From contig JAPVLO010000001.1 in the NCBI GenBank assembly GCA_027257055.1, positions 15,232,501 through 15,296,500 of the forward strand: a stretch of 64,000 nucleotides of DNA, given 5' to 3'. This document shows, in pieces, positions 12,325 to 21,312 of this stretch. The translations under genes and the position numbers were made by a program. The DNA is from Cephalopachus bancanus. Its lineage: Eukaryota > Chordata > Mammalia > Primates > Tarsiidae. The stretch's first letter is position 1. Each line of letters opens with the position of its first letter. Under the pieces are notes generated by a model that worked only from the letters and a program-made list of their open reading frames with translations, did not search any database and had not been told where the DNA came from.

Positions 12325-12617
12325 GCTGGGCTCGGTGGCTCAGCCTGTAATCCCGCACTTTGGGAGGCTGAGGTGAGTGGATTGCCTGAGCCCACGGGTT
12401 CGAGACCCGCCCAGGCAACTTGGCAAGACCTCATCTCTACAAGAAATCAAAAAATTAGCCGGGCGTGGTAGCGCGCGCCTGTAGTTCCAGCTACTGGGAA
12501 GGCTGAGGCGGAAGGATCGCCGGAGCCCAGCAGGTCGAGGCTGCGGTGGCCGGGAGTGGCCACTCCACTCCAGTCTGGGTGACCGAGTGAGACTCCAACT
12601 CAAAAAAAAAAAAAAAA
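12325..12617 (+). mobile_element. Lineage-specific Alu with near-tRNA-type Pol III boxes
   Basis: Full dimer with a poly-A tail. The target-site duplication is TTGCAATACTCA (12313-12324) and TCGCAATACTCA (12618-12629), 11 of 12 matching. Box A reads TGGCTCAGCCTG (12336-12347) and box B reads GGTTCGAGACC (12397-12407). The right arm carries the inverted repeat GTGGCC...GGCCAC, and the element ends CCAACTC before the A run. This is the best sense-strand example of the subfamily in the window. Confidence 0.97.
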
Positions 12618-12629
12618 TCGCAATACTCA

Positions 12630-13589
12630 ATATACAGCGATTACAAAGGACGAATATAAGTCATGTTTGACTTCTGCGATGACAAGAGGTGCTCACAGTG
12701 GTTCCCATCAGCATCCAGATGCTTCTGATGATGGCCAACAACGGCAGGCCTCGTTGCCGTGCAAGCCTGCCCGTCTCCCCTTGTGCACGTCACACACCGA
12801 ACCGTGTGTCTCAGACCCGTCACGGATGCGTGCGGTTGTCAGACTCTCGGAAGTCCTGTTGCAAACTCACACCTCCACTGTGCTTCCACAACGTTCATGA
12901 CTTTCCAAGACCACTTCAAGATGGTCCTGCATTCCTCCAGCCACAACTGTGCCCCCGCCATTTTCTTCGACTGTCCTACCTGTCGCAGGGTGGCGCCAGC
13001 ATTCCTTTGACGAACGCCGTCTTTTGAGCGAACGTCACACGGCCCGGGGCTCCCGTCATTCAATTCAACTTCGCAGAGTCAAACAGAGCGGACGCCCCTT
13101 GAAATGTGCCTCCGTGTTTTGGGCAGCCCCGACTTGGGCCCACGGACTGGGTTTTAAACGGATTCTTGCAGAATCCCCTTTGGGTAAGAGAGTCCTCAGC
13201 ACATATGCATTTGCCGCAGCTACAGTTTGGGGAGGAGCAGGGACGCCCCTCAGTGGCCTGTGACACGTGTCGCACAGTGGCGTTTCTGACTGAAATGGCA
13301 GGGTAGGTGTGACGATCGCTGCTTCTCGTGCAGCTGCACCGAGACCAGAAGTGAAATATTTACCAGCTCAGGGTGGAAAGCCCTACCCTGCCCCACTCCA
13401 GGGTGGGCCTGACTCACTGCTGCGTGTTCTGACTTCTTTCTTGTCCCCAACAAACATGCAAATATTCCGCCCTGCCAGGGCTGAGAGTCACAAAGGCTTC
13501 GTGTCAGAGAAAGCGGCACTCAGCGTGGAGTTATTCAGGTATAAATTATACGGCAGCGAGCCACACCTCGGTTCTCGTTCCTTTCTGAC
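12630..13589. other. Unique DNA
   Basis: I recognise no repeat. Open frames on both strands between 12640 and 13640 overlap and have no domain. I looked for a transposase or retrogene in 12650-13030 and found no motif to support one. Confidence 0.35.
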
Positions 13590-14000
13590 TTGTCAGTATA
13601 TTCACCGAGCTTATTTGTTAGCAACTTTACCCAAATAGGAACGGCAGCTGGAGAAATAAAATTAGAGTAGTTAATTACATTATTTTTTTAAAATTCTGGT
13701 AAAATGGCTGCTGGGTGATGAAGCATACATCTGATGAAAATGGATGATTGGCTGTGATTTAACCATACCCTCTCTGTTCTCAGAGAATTGAGGGTTTAGC
13801 TACCCTAAGTACTATTTTATGTAATGAAATAACTTGCAGCTTTTTTTGACAGACAGAGTGATATTTCTTTACCTCAAGTCTATCATTGTGGCTTTTGAGC
13901 TTCACTTAATATTTTGAATAATGAAATAGAAGAATCTTTGTTTGGCAGCCTAAGAGCAGAACGTCGCCGAGAGATGAAATCGCTGGAGTTGATCAGGCTG
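13590..14000. promoter_or_regulatory. Candidate conserved noncoding element
   Basis: An AT-rich island without mobile elements. It contains TAATTA (13672-13677) in GTTAATTAC, CATTATT, and further A/T homeodomain-type cores to about 13930. It is flanked by GC-rich DNA. Conservation is inferred. Confidence 0.35.
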
Positions 14001-14480
14001 AATCTCTCTGACATTTGCAGGGGGGGATGGCCCGGGAATCGCTGGGTGAGAATATGTTCTTAAAGTCGTACCGATGCTTCTGTGGATGTCAAGGGCAGAA
14101 GAAACTTAAAGGCAACATTTTCCTCCACGGAATAGAACATTTGCGGGTGATCGCGGGTCCGGTGTGCTCAGAGGTCACCGCCGCAGGGCGTCTCAGGTGC
14201 GAGTGACCGGCCGGGGTCAGTCTGCAAATCTCTGACGGAATGCTTGCGATGACTTCTCCCCTTTCGGTGGGGAGAAATTCATCCGTGTTTCATTTCGGCT
14301 CCCTCACACGTCCTGGTGGTCCTCGGGTTTAAAAGCAATCTCAGGGAAGGCGTCCGTGTGGCGCCCCATTTCGGCTTCAGGGATGGGGCCCCCGTCCCCC
14401 CCCCAGCGCTGGCTGGTACTTGGAGTCTCTGTTTTGATTTGGAGGCTTGTTTTCTGGTAGAAGATTCAATTCTGCCAATT
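14001..14480. other. Unique DNA
   Basis: Nothing recognisable apart from a short C run at 14397-14404. Confidence 0.35.
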
Positions 14481-14484
14481 AAGG

Positions 14485-14665
14485 TGGAACACCTGCTTTT
14501 TCTCTGATTTTTCAGCAGATTTACATTTTGAAAAGCAAGGCAGGTGCTTGAATTTTGTGGCATTATAATGAAACGGGGAATTGTCAATGTCACCAATGAG
14601 ACTGAAAAATTTCCAAAATGAAGTTGAATTCATGAAACGTGATGAGGCCTTGCAGGCAAGATTTC
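14485..14665. promoter_or_regulatory. Candidate conserved noncoding element next to the LINE relic
   Basis: AT-rich sequence with no repeat signature, including GGCATTATAATGAAAC and GTTGAATTCATGAAAC. It lies about 130 bp upstream of the reverse-transcriptase relic at about 14799-15052. Together they may form one constrained block. Confidence 0.3.
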
Positions 14666-14798
14666 GACACGGCCTTCGAGGAGCGCGTCGGCCCGGGCGC
14701 TTGGGGCGGGACTGGAGAGACAGTCTCCTCACGTGGTGCTGGGCCCCTAGGATTTGTGGACTCCCGGGAGAAGTTTGAAAAAAAAAAAATGGAGTGTC

Positions 14799-15052
14799 AA
14801 TGCAATTTTATGTAGTGTGTTTAACACCGCATTTGTGAGTAGCAGACTGTCAGAAACTCTTAGGAGCGCGATTATATCTGTGATTCTGGGGCCAGAAGGA
14901 GACGCGGGAAAGATTGCAGCAATTACTGTCCCATCTCATTGATGAACGCCGACTGCAAAATCGTCACGAAAATATTGGCACTGCGGCTTCGGTCTGTTTT
15001 ACCTAATTTCGTTCATGCCAATCAAACCGGGTTTACCCGAGGAAGGCCTTGA
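14799..15052 (+). mobile_element. Ancient non-LTR retrotransposon reverse-transcriptase relic (L1/Tx1 clade)
   Basis: Two + frames give the N-terminal part of a non-LTR reverse transcriptase. The first frame (about 14799-14907) reads SETLRSAIISVILGPE, like the segment before RT block 1 in L1-clade elements. After one frameshift near 14907-14912, the second frame (14909-15049, stop at 15050-15052) reads NYCPISLMNADCKI, then ILALRLRSVLPNF, then NQTGFTRGRP. The spacing PISL...NADxKI...LRL..VLP...NQTGF is that of the L1 clade. The LRL..VLP and NQTGF wording looks to me more like Tx1-type or fish/frog L1 than placental L1. The catalytic aspartates would lie downstream and are absent. About 80 codons with a single frameshift is well preserved for such an old sequence. 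Confidence 0.7.
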
Positions 15053-15424
15053 AACAACCAGCCGCGGGCTGCACATCCCAACGCAGGCGACCCAGGTTCG
15101 AGAACGCATCGCCAGCACGTCCCTCCAAGGCAGGCCCTCGCTCACGGTTCCGAGGCTTCCTCAGCGCTCACCGTTTCCTGGCTCAGGCAGGGGACCCAAC
15201 GACATTTCACTTTAAAAGGCTGTATGTCCTGATAGGTTAAAAAAAAAAATCATCAAATTGTATAGTCCAATGACACATCAGAGAGCAAACCATCAGGACA
15301 GTCCAGACATGGAAGCCAACTAATTCTTCCTGGAAAGAGTAATTAATTCAGGAGTGAAGTGAGAGGTTGTAATTCCGTGATGTTTCCGAGCATAGAAAAG
15401 TTGTTTACGTTTTCAGGACTTTTG
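15053..15424. other. Unique DNA after the LINE relic
   Basis: A weak possible continuation of the LINE frame occurs just after 15052, but I cannot follow it. The rest is unrecognised, with an A run at 15240-15249. Confidence 0.35.
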
Positions 15425-15728
15425 TTTTTTGAGTCGGAGTCTCACTGTCACCCAGGCTGAAGTGCAGTGGCACAGTCAAAGTGGAGTGCCTGTCATCACA
15501 GCTACTGCAGCCTCAACCTGCTGGGCTCAGGAGAGCCTCCTGCCTCAGCCTCCCAAGTAGCTGGAAATGCAGGCATGTGCCATTGCCCCCGGCCAGTTTT
15601 TTGACTCATTGTACAGACAAGGTCTCACCAAGTTGCCCAGGCTGGCGTCAAACCTGTGGGCTCAGGCAAGCCTCTTGCCTCCACCTTCCAAGTGATGGGT
15701 TGACAGGCACGAGCCACCACGCCCGGCC
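15425..15728 (-). mobile_element. Alu, antisense
   Basis: Both arms are present in antisense: right arm from GAGTCGGAGTCTCACTGTC, left arm ending ACGAGCCACCACGCCCGGCC. The right arm has a small internal duplication (GTGCAGTGGCAC repeated as GTGGAGTGCCTG, about 15460-15490). Confidence 0.95.
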
Positions 15729-15857
15729 TCCAGGTCTTACATTTCATTTTTCTAAGTCTTTACGAGGGAATTTGTTTGATGTCTTTGTGCCAGTATTTTT
15801 GGGATGATTTTTTGCAGGAGTACCTTTGGTCAAAACAAGAACTGCTGAATAAAATCC

Positions 15858-15925
15858 AAAACACCACTGCACTCCAGCCTACTTGAAAGGGTGGGACTCC
15901 TGATGCAAAAACAAATAAATACACT
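15858..15925 (+). mobile_element. Alu 3' tail fragment
   Basis: CACCACTGCACTCCAGCCTA, then a degenerate GTGGGACTCCTG and an A-rich end. This is only the last part of an Alu right arm. Confidence 0.75.
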
Positions 15926-16289
15926 TTTAAAATGTAAAAAATGAATGAATGCTTGAATGAGACAGGAAATTAAATAGTGGCTACTAACGTCCTTTCACTA
16001 AGAAGGAACTTAAATATAATACTTGAGAACTGGATGTGTATGCATAATATATATAATATGTATTCTTCATACCTGCTCTCTGTCCATCAGTGCATTCTGG
16101 CTGTGGGTCCCTGTCCGAGCTCCGGCGTCTGGACAGTGGCAAGCTCCCGTTTATTACTGCCGTGGTTAAGCGAGACGCTTCAGCTAAAGCCCCTTAGCAC
16201 ACTCCGGGGCTGTAGCAGCTGCCCCGGACACGTTAGCTGTCAGTCGTGGACAGGGGAAACTGCAGGGCTTGAGACGGTACTGTAAGCAG

Positions 16290-16500
16290 TTGGCAGCTCC
16301 TTTGTGTCAGAACATAAGCAAACACTTTCCTGGCACACACGGTGCACGCCAGGCTCCCATGCACATTCCCTACGCGCTCTTCCTCCTGCGATGCTCACGG
16401 CGGCCCTGGGCCGGGGGTCCCCTTTGTGTGTTACAGATGAGGTCACCGAGACTCAGAGAGGGCTAATAACTTGCTTAGATCGCACAGCAGGACACTCTGA
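16290..16500 (-). mobile_element. MIR element, antisense
   Basis: Antisense MIR text: CCTGGCACACACGGTGCACG, then TTACAGATGAGGTCACCGAG, ACTCAGAGAGGGCTAATAAC and TTGCTTAGATCGCACAGCAG. It ends where the 300-bp direct repeat begins. Confidence 0.8.
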
Positions 16501-16785
16501 CCGGAGGGGCGACCCGTGTTAAGTGTGCATTTGTGTACGTGTGTCATTACTATTCAAAGGATTGAACATGTCACCTGATTTAGGGGATTTATGGACTACT
16601 GGATGGTGTAAATGTGCAGATATCTGGACTCATGCAGTGCCTGGTTACCATTTGATTTACATCCACAGACTCGTGTCCATCCCCACATGTCCAGAAATAC
16701 AAAATGCTGTCATCTAAAAATTTTTTTTCTTATTGGGAACAATGTTGCATTTCATAGATTCTCGTAAGCCGCAGATCTGGGACTC
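16491..16785 (+). repeat. Diverged direct repeat, copy A
   Basis: Aligns by eye with 21016-21312 in the same orientation. Shared blocks: CTCTGACCGGAGGG (16494), TGTTAA, TGATTTAGGGGATTTATGGA (copy B has TTTAGGGGGTTTGTGG), GATAT/CTTGGA-TTCATGCA, CTGGTTAC, GTCCACAGAC-GTGTCC, CCCCACA, then ATGTTGCATTTCATAGATTC in the tail. Identity looks like roughly two thirds. I do not recognise the family. It is either an old segmental duplication or two copies of an ancient dispersed repeat. Confidence 0.7.
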
Positions 16786-17068
16786 AAAACAAGGCTGTGT
16801 GATCCAGGATAATTAATCCACAAATGAGGCATTTATTAAACGCCAGCCATATGCAAGGCGTCCAACGTTGTGCATGTAGACATCGGCGATGTCAGAGATG
16901 CGAGATTTCCTCAGGAAGTCAGGGCTAAATGCTTTCATCAGATATCCAAGCGCGTTGGGCTTTTCTGAAGGATTTTGCTGGATTATAATAAAGTTCGTTT
17001 TTGGAACGAATCTTGTCCAATGAATGAGATAATACATGTTAGCAATTCTCAGACGATACCATCCAGGA
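16786..17068. other. Unique DNA
   Basis: Nothing recognised. AT-rich in part (GATAATTAATCC near 16809). Confidence 0.4.
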
Positions 17069-17384
17069 CTCCTTTACATTCTTTTTTTTTTTTTTGAGTT
17101 GGAGTCTCTCTCGGTCACCCAGACTGGAGTGCAGTGGCCACTCCTGGCCACCGCAGCCTCGACCTGCTGGGCTCCGGCGTTCCTTCCGCCTCAGCCTTCC
17201 GAGTAGCCGGAATTACAGGCATGCGCTACCATGCCCAGCTGATTTTTTGATTTATTATAGAGATGAGGTCTTGCTGCCCAGGCGGGTCTCGAACCCGCAG
17301 GCTCAGGCAATCCACTCACCTCAGCCTCCCAAAGGCGCAGGATGACAGGCTGAGCCACCGAGCCCGGCTCTCCTTTACATTCTT
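17069..17384 (-). mobile_element. Lineage-specific Alu with a perfect 15-bp target duplication
   Basis: The target-site duplication CTCCTTTACATTCTT is at 17069-17083 and 17370-17384, and the Alu is 17084-17369 in antisense. In sense, box A is TGGCTCAGCCTG (17346-17357) and box B is GGTTCGAGACC (17285-17295). Box B sits in a perfect 5-bp stem with a 7-nt loop (17282-17298), the geometry of a tRNA T arm. The intact duplication shows a relatively recent L1-mediated insertion. Confidence 0.98.
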
Positions 17385-17744
17385 AAACATTATTGAGAAC
17401 CCCAGGGAGATACTGTTTCTGCGGGCAAAAGCCTTTGATGCTGGCCATTTTAGAAGTTAAAACAGAAAAAAATGGAATGTTTATTTCTCAGTTCACTTAA
17501 AGCTGTAATAAGCTCATTTTATGATTCACCCATTAAAAAAACCTGTATTTCTCCAACAAAAGACACTCTGTGGTTTTGCAGGCTCCTCTGTTATCTGGCT
17601 CCAGGAAGACCATCACATCCTCACACTTCTTCTGCCTTTGGTCTGTTGCATGTGCTGTTTGGGTCGAAGTACATGAAAACAATCCAGCCTCACCCAAACA
17701 CGTGGCTGCAGCAGGAGGCGTGACTCACAGCCTCTGCAGATTGT
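17385..17744. other. Unique DNA
   Basis: No repeat or exon is recognised. Part of it (17470-17560) is AT-rich. Confidence 0.4.
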
Positions 17745-18042
17745 TGTTTTGTTTTGTTTTTGAGTTGGAGTCTCACTCTGTCACCCGGGCTAGAGTGCAG
17801 TGGCACACTCACGGCCACCGCAGCCTCAGCCTCCTGGGCTCAGGCGATCCTCCCGCCTCAGCCTTCCAAGTAGCTGGAGCTACAGACTCACATCACCACG
17901 CCCAGCTAATTTTTTGATTTATGGTAGAGGTGAGGTCTTGCTGAGTTGCCCAGGCTGGCCTTGAACCCGTGGGCTCAGGCAGTCCTCTCACCTCGGCCTC
18001 CCAAAGGACTGGGATGACAGGCGTGAGCCACTGTGCCTGGCC
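17745..18042 (-). mobile_element. Alu, antisense
   Basis: Complete dimer from a GTTTTGTTTTTGAGTTGGAG head to GCGTGAGCCACTGTGCCTGG. It has the GAGTTGGAG (sense CCAACTC) mark of the local subfamily but keeps the classical GGCGTGAGCC box A region, so it looks like an intermediate. Confidence 0.96.
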
Positions 18043-18259
18043 TGCAGGTAACTGTTAAGATTCCCCTTTGCTGCAACTCCCAGCTCAACCCGTGGCTGTC
18101 TCAAAGGTTAGTTGCAGCTAACCCACATCCACGAACTTTTCATGTCCTGGCAGACTGAACTCGACGGCTCTCCGAGCAAGTTGCACTTAACCGGGCATGC
18201 TTTACGGCATCACACCCTGGTCGCCTGGAATATAATGACCTACTCAGCTGGGCGGGTCT
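18043..18259. other. Unique spacer between two Alus
   Basis: Nothing is recognised in this stretch between Alus at 17745-18042 and 18260-18565. Confidence 0.4.
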
Positions 18260-18565
18260 TCTTTTTTTGGTTTTGTTTTTGAGTTGGACTCCCACTCCTT
18301 CGCCCAGGTTGGAGGGCAGTGGCATGCATGCTCACGGCCACCCCAGCGTTGACCTTCTGGCATCAGTGATCCTTCTGCCTCAGCCTTTTCTGTAGCTGGA
18401 ACTACAGACGCGTGCTACCACGCCTGGTTATTTTTTATTTTATTGTAGAGACGAGGTCTTGCCAGGTTGCCTGGGTTGTGTTTCTTGAACCCGCGGGCTC
18501 AGGCAATCCACTCTCCTCGGCCTCCCAAAGTGCTGGGATGACAGGCTGAGCCACGGAGCCTGGCC
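18260..18565 (-). mobile_element. Lineage-specific Alu, antisense
   Basis: Full dimer. It has the GAGTTGGA end mark and the altered box A (antisense CAGGCTGAGCCA, 18542-18553). Box B is disrupted by a short insertion before GAACCCGCGGGC. Confidence 0.95.
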
Positions 18566-19600
18566 TAGCGGACCTTCTAAATGCTCGCAGATCTCGCCAT
18601 CTGTGACTATCATCCTCCCTCATCAGAGAGGCCTCTGGGTGTTGGGAGATGCGGGACACGCAGGTGTCTCTGCGGAAGTTCAGATTCAGGGTCAGAGGCA
18701 CCCGGCAGATTTCAGGGACTGCGTTTTTTCTGACGCCGCCCCTTCCCATCTCAGACCAGGAGTCCCCAGATTCCAAACTGGGATTTTGAGAGCCGCGTGT
18801 GTCCCAAACACATGGAAACAGAGTCATAGTCTGCCTGTAGGTCTTACGCCAGGCTTGTCGCCTGATGTCTGATGCCAGCCAAGAGCTTACCAACCCATGG
18901 CAGCGGCTTGGCCATGCCACGCCAGGCCAGGATGTCTTGTTCCCGTCTTTTCCACTCTGCTGTCGGATGTCACAGACAATCCTGTGGAGGACAAGCCTGG
19001 CGTCTGGATGACGTTTGTGGATTAGGGTCCTTGTTCTTTCTGAGTTGTTGCAGCACTGGTGAGCGTTTTGCAGAAAGCATATTGGGAAGGGTGATTCAGT
19101 GGTTATGACTCTACTTGCCTTCCGGAGCGGCTAGGGAAGACTGGAGGAGCCAGAGAGGCGAACCCGAAATCAGCAGGACTGTGGAAGCACAGGTGTGTGG
19201 GTATTGGGGGTGGAGGGCGTGTGGCTGGGAGAAGACACGCCGGTGTGAGGAGGACACTGGCCAGAGGCTGAGGGGAGAGGATGGCGGGGGCTCGATCCTG
19301 CCCTCTGCAAAGCCCTTCCAGCCCTCCACCCTTCTCCGCCTTCCATGTTGCTCGTGGGCGCTGTGACATGGCCAGCTTGCTCAGAAAACACGTGTGAAGA
19401 TTTTCTTCGCTGCTCCCTGCGGGTCAGGTGTTTACCCTTTCGGCTTCCCTGGGCCACACTGAGTACACAGCAGGTGTCATGGGATGCACATAAATTACAT
19501 GGTACAGTTAGTGTGTGTACCTAATAAGACTTTGTTTATTTTTTATATTTTTATTATCAAGCTTAGAAAAGCAAGGATGCTATAAAACTAGTGGGACATT
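18566..19600. other. GC-rich unique DNA
   Basis: No repeat family, RNA gene or supported exon. Overlapping open frames occur on both strands at 18435-19457. AT-rich sequence from 19490 leads up to the next Alu. Confidence 0.4.
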
Positions 19601-19909
19601 TGACCTTGATTTTTTTTGCGTTGGAGTCTCACTCTGTCGCCCAGACTGGAGTGCAGTGGCCGCTCCTGGCCACCGCAGCCTCGACCTGCTGGGCTCCGGC
19701 GATCCTTCCGCCTCAGCCTTCCGAGTAGCTGGAACTACAGGCGTGCGCTATCACGCCCAGCTGATTTTTTGATTTATTGTAGAGATGAGGTCTCACTAAA
19801 TTGCCCAGGCGGGTCTCGAACCCGCGGGCTCGGCAATCCACTCACCTCAGCCTCCCAAAGGTGTGGGATTACAGGCTGAGCCACTGAGCCCGGTTGACCT
19901 TGATTTTTT
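19601..19909 (-). mobile_element. Lineage-specific Alu with a 15-bp target duplication
   Basis: The duplication TGACCTTGATTTTTT is at 19601-19615 and 19895-19909. Box A (antisense CAGGCTGAGCCA) is at 19872-19883. The T-arm-like 5-bp stem with 7-nt loop is at 19809-19825 and is perfect. The right arm has a 10-bp hairpin (arms 19652-19661 and 19668-19677, one G-U pair). One of the best-preserved copies. Confidence 0.98.
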
Positions 19910-20374
19910 AAAACTCATCCACCCACGCCTGGTTCAACGGACGTGGTCGCGATTCTTAGTGAGTTCTCAAGGTGCTCGTCAGAAATGTTTGTTCGAGTTT
20001 TGTTCTTTGTGATTCCTCAACAAAAACCACAGCTCACAGATGTATGTCTGCCAAAAGGTGAGGTCACGAACAAGGCGTGGCAGTGAACTTCAAAAATGGA
20101 ACTACGCCTGGGGTGACGGAGAAAATATACGCTAAAAAACCACGCGATGGTAAAAGACAGTGTGTCGCATGACCAGCTGTCCCAGACCGCATGTGGGCAC
20201 GGGTCGGGGTTGGACATGCCTGGTCTAGCCAGAAGCTGTCTTCCCTGCGGTGAATATTCAGGGGCTGGAGCGTCACCTTCCCTCTCCGTTTCTTCTCAGG
20301 GACGCGGCGGGAGGGCTCTGGAGGGGCTTGCAATGGACCAGGACTCGAGGTGGGCCAAGTCACATCAGTCGAGG
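19910..20374. other. Unique DNA
   Basis: I see nothing recognisable in this stretch. Confidence 0.35.
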
Positions 20375-20525
20375 GCAGATTCTATGCCGAGTCCTGCGTC
20401 AGGCATTGGGCGAACGTCCCAGCCCGTGAGCAAGGCTGCCTCGTCTTCATTTTACGAACAAGGAAACTGAGACTCAGAGGGAGGCCCCCCCAGGACATCT
20501 GCTGCTGAGTGGGAGTCTGGCTAGG
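20375..20525 (-). mobile_element. MIR element, antisense
   Basis: TTCATTTTACGAACAAGGAA, then ACTGAGACTCAGAGGGAGG, with an upstream CGTCAGGCATTGGGCGAACG corresponding to the MIR end. It is degenerate. Confidence 0.65.
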
Positions 20526-21012
20526 TGATTTCAAAGTATTCCATTCCAGCTTCCAGGACGCTCCCACTCTGTGCTTCAGGGCTTATTCCTCGGAGGGAGG
20601 GACGGAGGGACATTCTCCATCTGCTCGGTGGAGGAAGGAAACGCCTCCAAGGTGCATCTCAAAGCGGGTCCAAGTCTAAGACACGTGGCGCTGTCTCGAC
20701 ACTGTGTTAGTCTGTAAGGCACACGTGAGACTCAGGTGTGGTCCCCACGACACCACAGGCCAGTTGACACTAGCCCTGCCCCCCAGGAATCAAGAACCAG
20801 TGAAGGGGGACCGGGACATCTTAGATAAAAAGAAAAACCAAGTCTCGTTTCACGACATAGAGCTGGGAAGATCCAGCAGGGGTGGGAGTCGGAGAGGAGG
20901 AGTCACCCAGGAGGCAACACGGGAGTCTTCCTGGAAGAAGGGAACTCTGAGTGTGCGTCCTAGATAGAAAACCTTTAAAAGAACAAAGAGTAACTGTACG
21001 AAACTGTGAGGC
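20526..21012. other. Unique DNA
   Basis: No repeat or gene is recognised. Confidence 0.35.
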
Positions 21013-21312
21013 AGCGCGCTCTGACCGGAGGGATAACCTTGTTAATTGTTCACATGTGCACGTGAGTAACCACTGTTGGAATGATCTAATAGGTTACCCT
21101 GTTTAGGGGGTTTGTGGACCGTTGGTTAGGATCAAGCACAGATACTTGGATTCATGCAATTTCTGGTTACATTTACCTTTTGTCCACAGACCGGTGTCCC
21201 TTCCCCACAGGTACAGAAAAAACGAGCGCTGCGTTTAAAATTCTCTTACTCACTTTCCCAGGGAAGATGTTGTACTTCAGAGGTTCTCTGTGAGGCTGAG
21301 CAGATGTCTACA
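21013..21312 (+). repeat. Diverged direct repeat, copy B
   Basis: Partner of 16491-16785, about 4.5 kb away. It opens with CGCTCTGACCGGAGGG and keeps the same block order: CACATGTGCACGTG, TTTAGGGGGTTTGTGGAC, ATTCATGCA, TTCTGGTTAC, GTCCACAGACCGGTGTCC, CCCCACAGGTACAG, and GATGTTGTACTTCAGAGG at the end. See the matching finding. Confidence 0.7.

Noticed and set aside
12650..13030. Possible transposase or retrogene remnant
   Set aside because: I checked both strands for DDE-type or retrogene motifs and a poly-A tail and found nothing convincing.
16494..16520. The direct repeat start as just part of the MIR
   Set aside because: The similarity to 21016-21312 continues for almost 300 bp beyond the MIR body, so MIR alone does not explain it.
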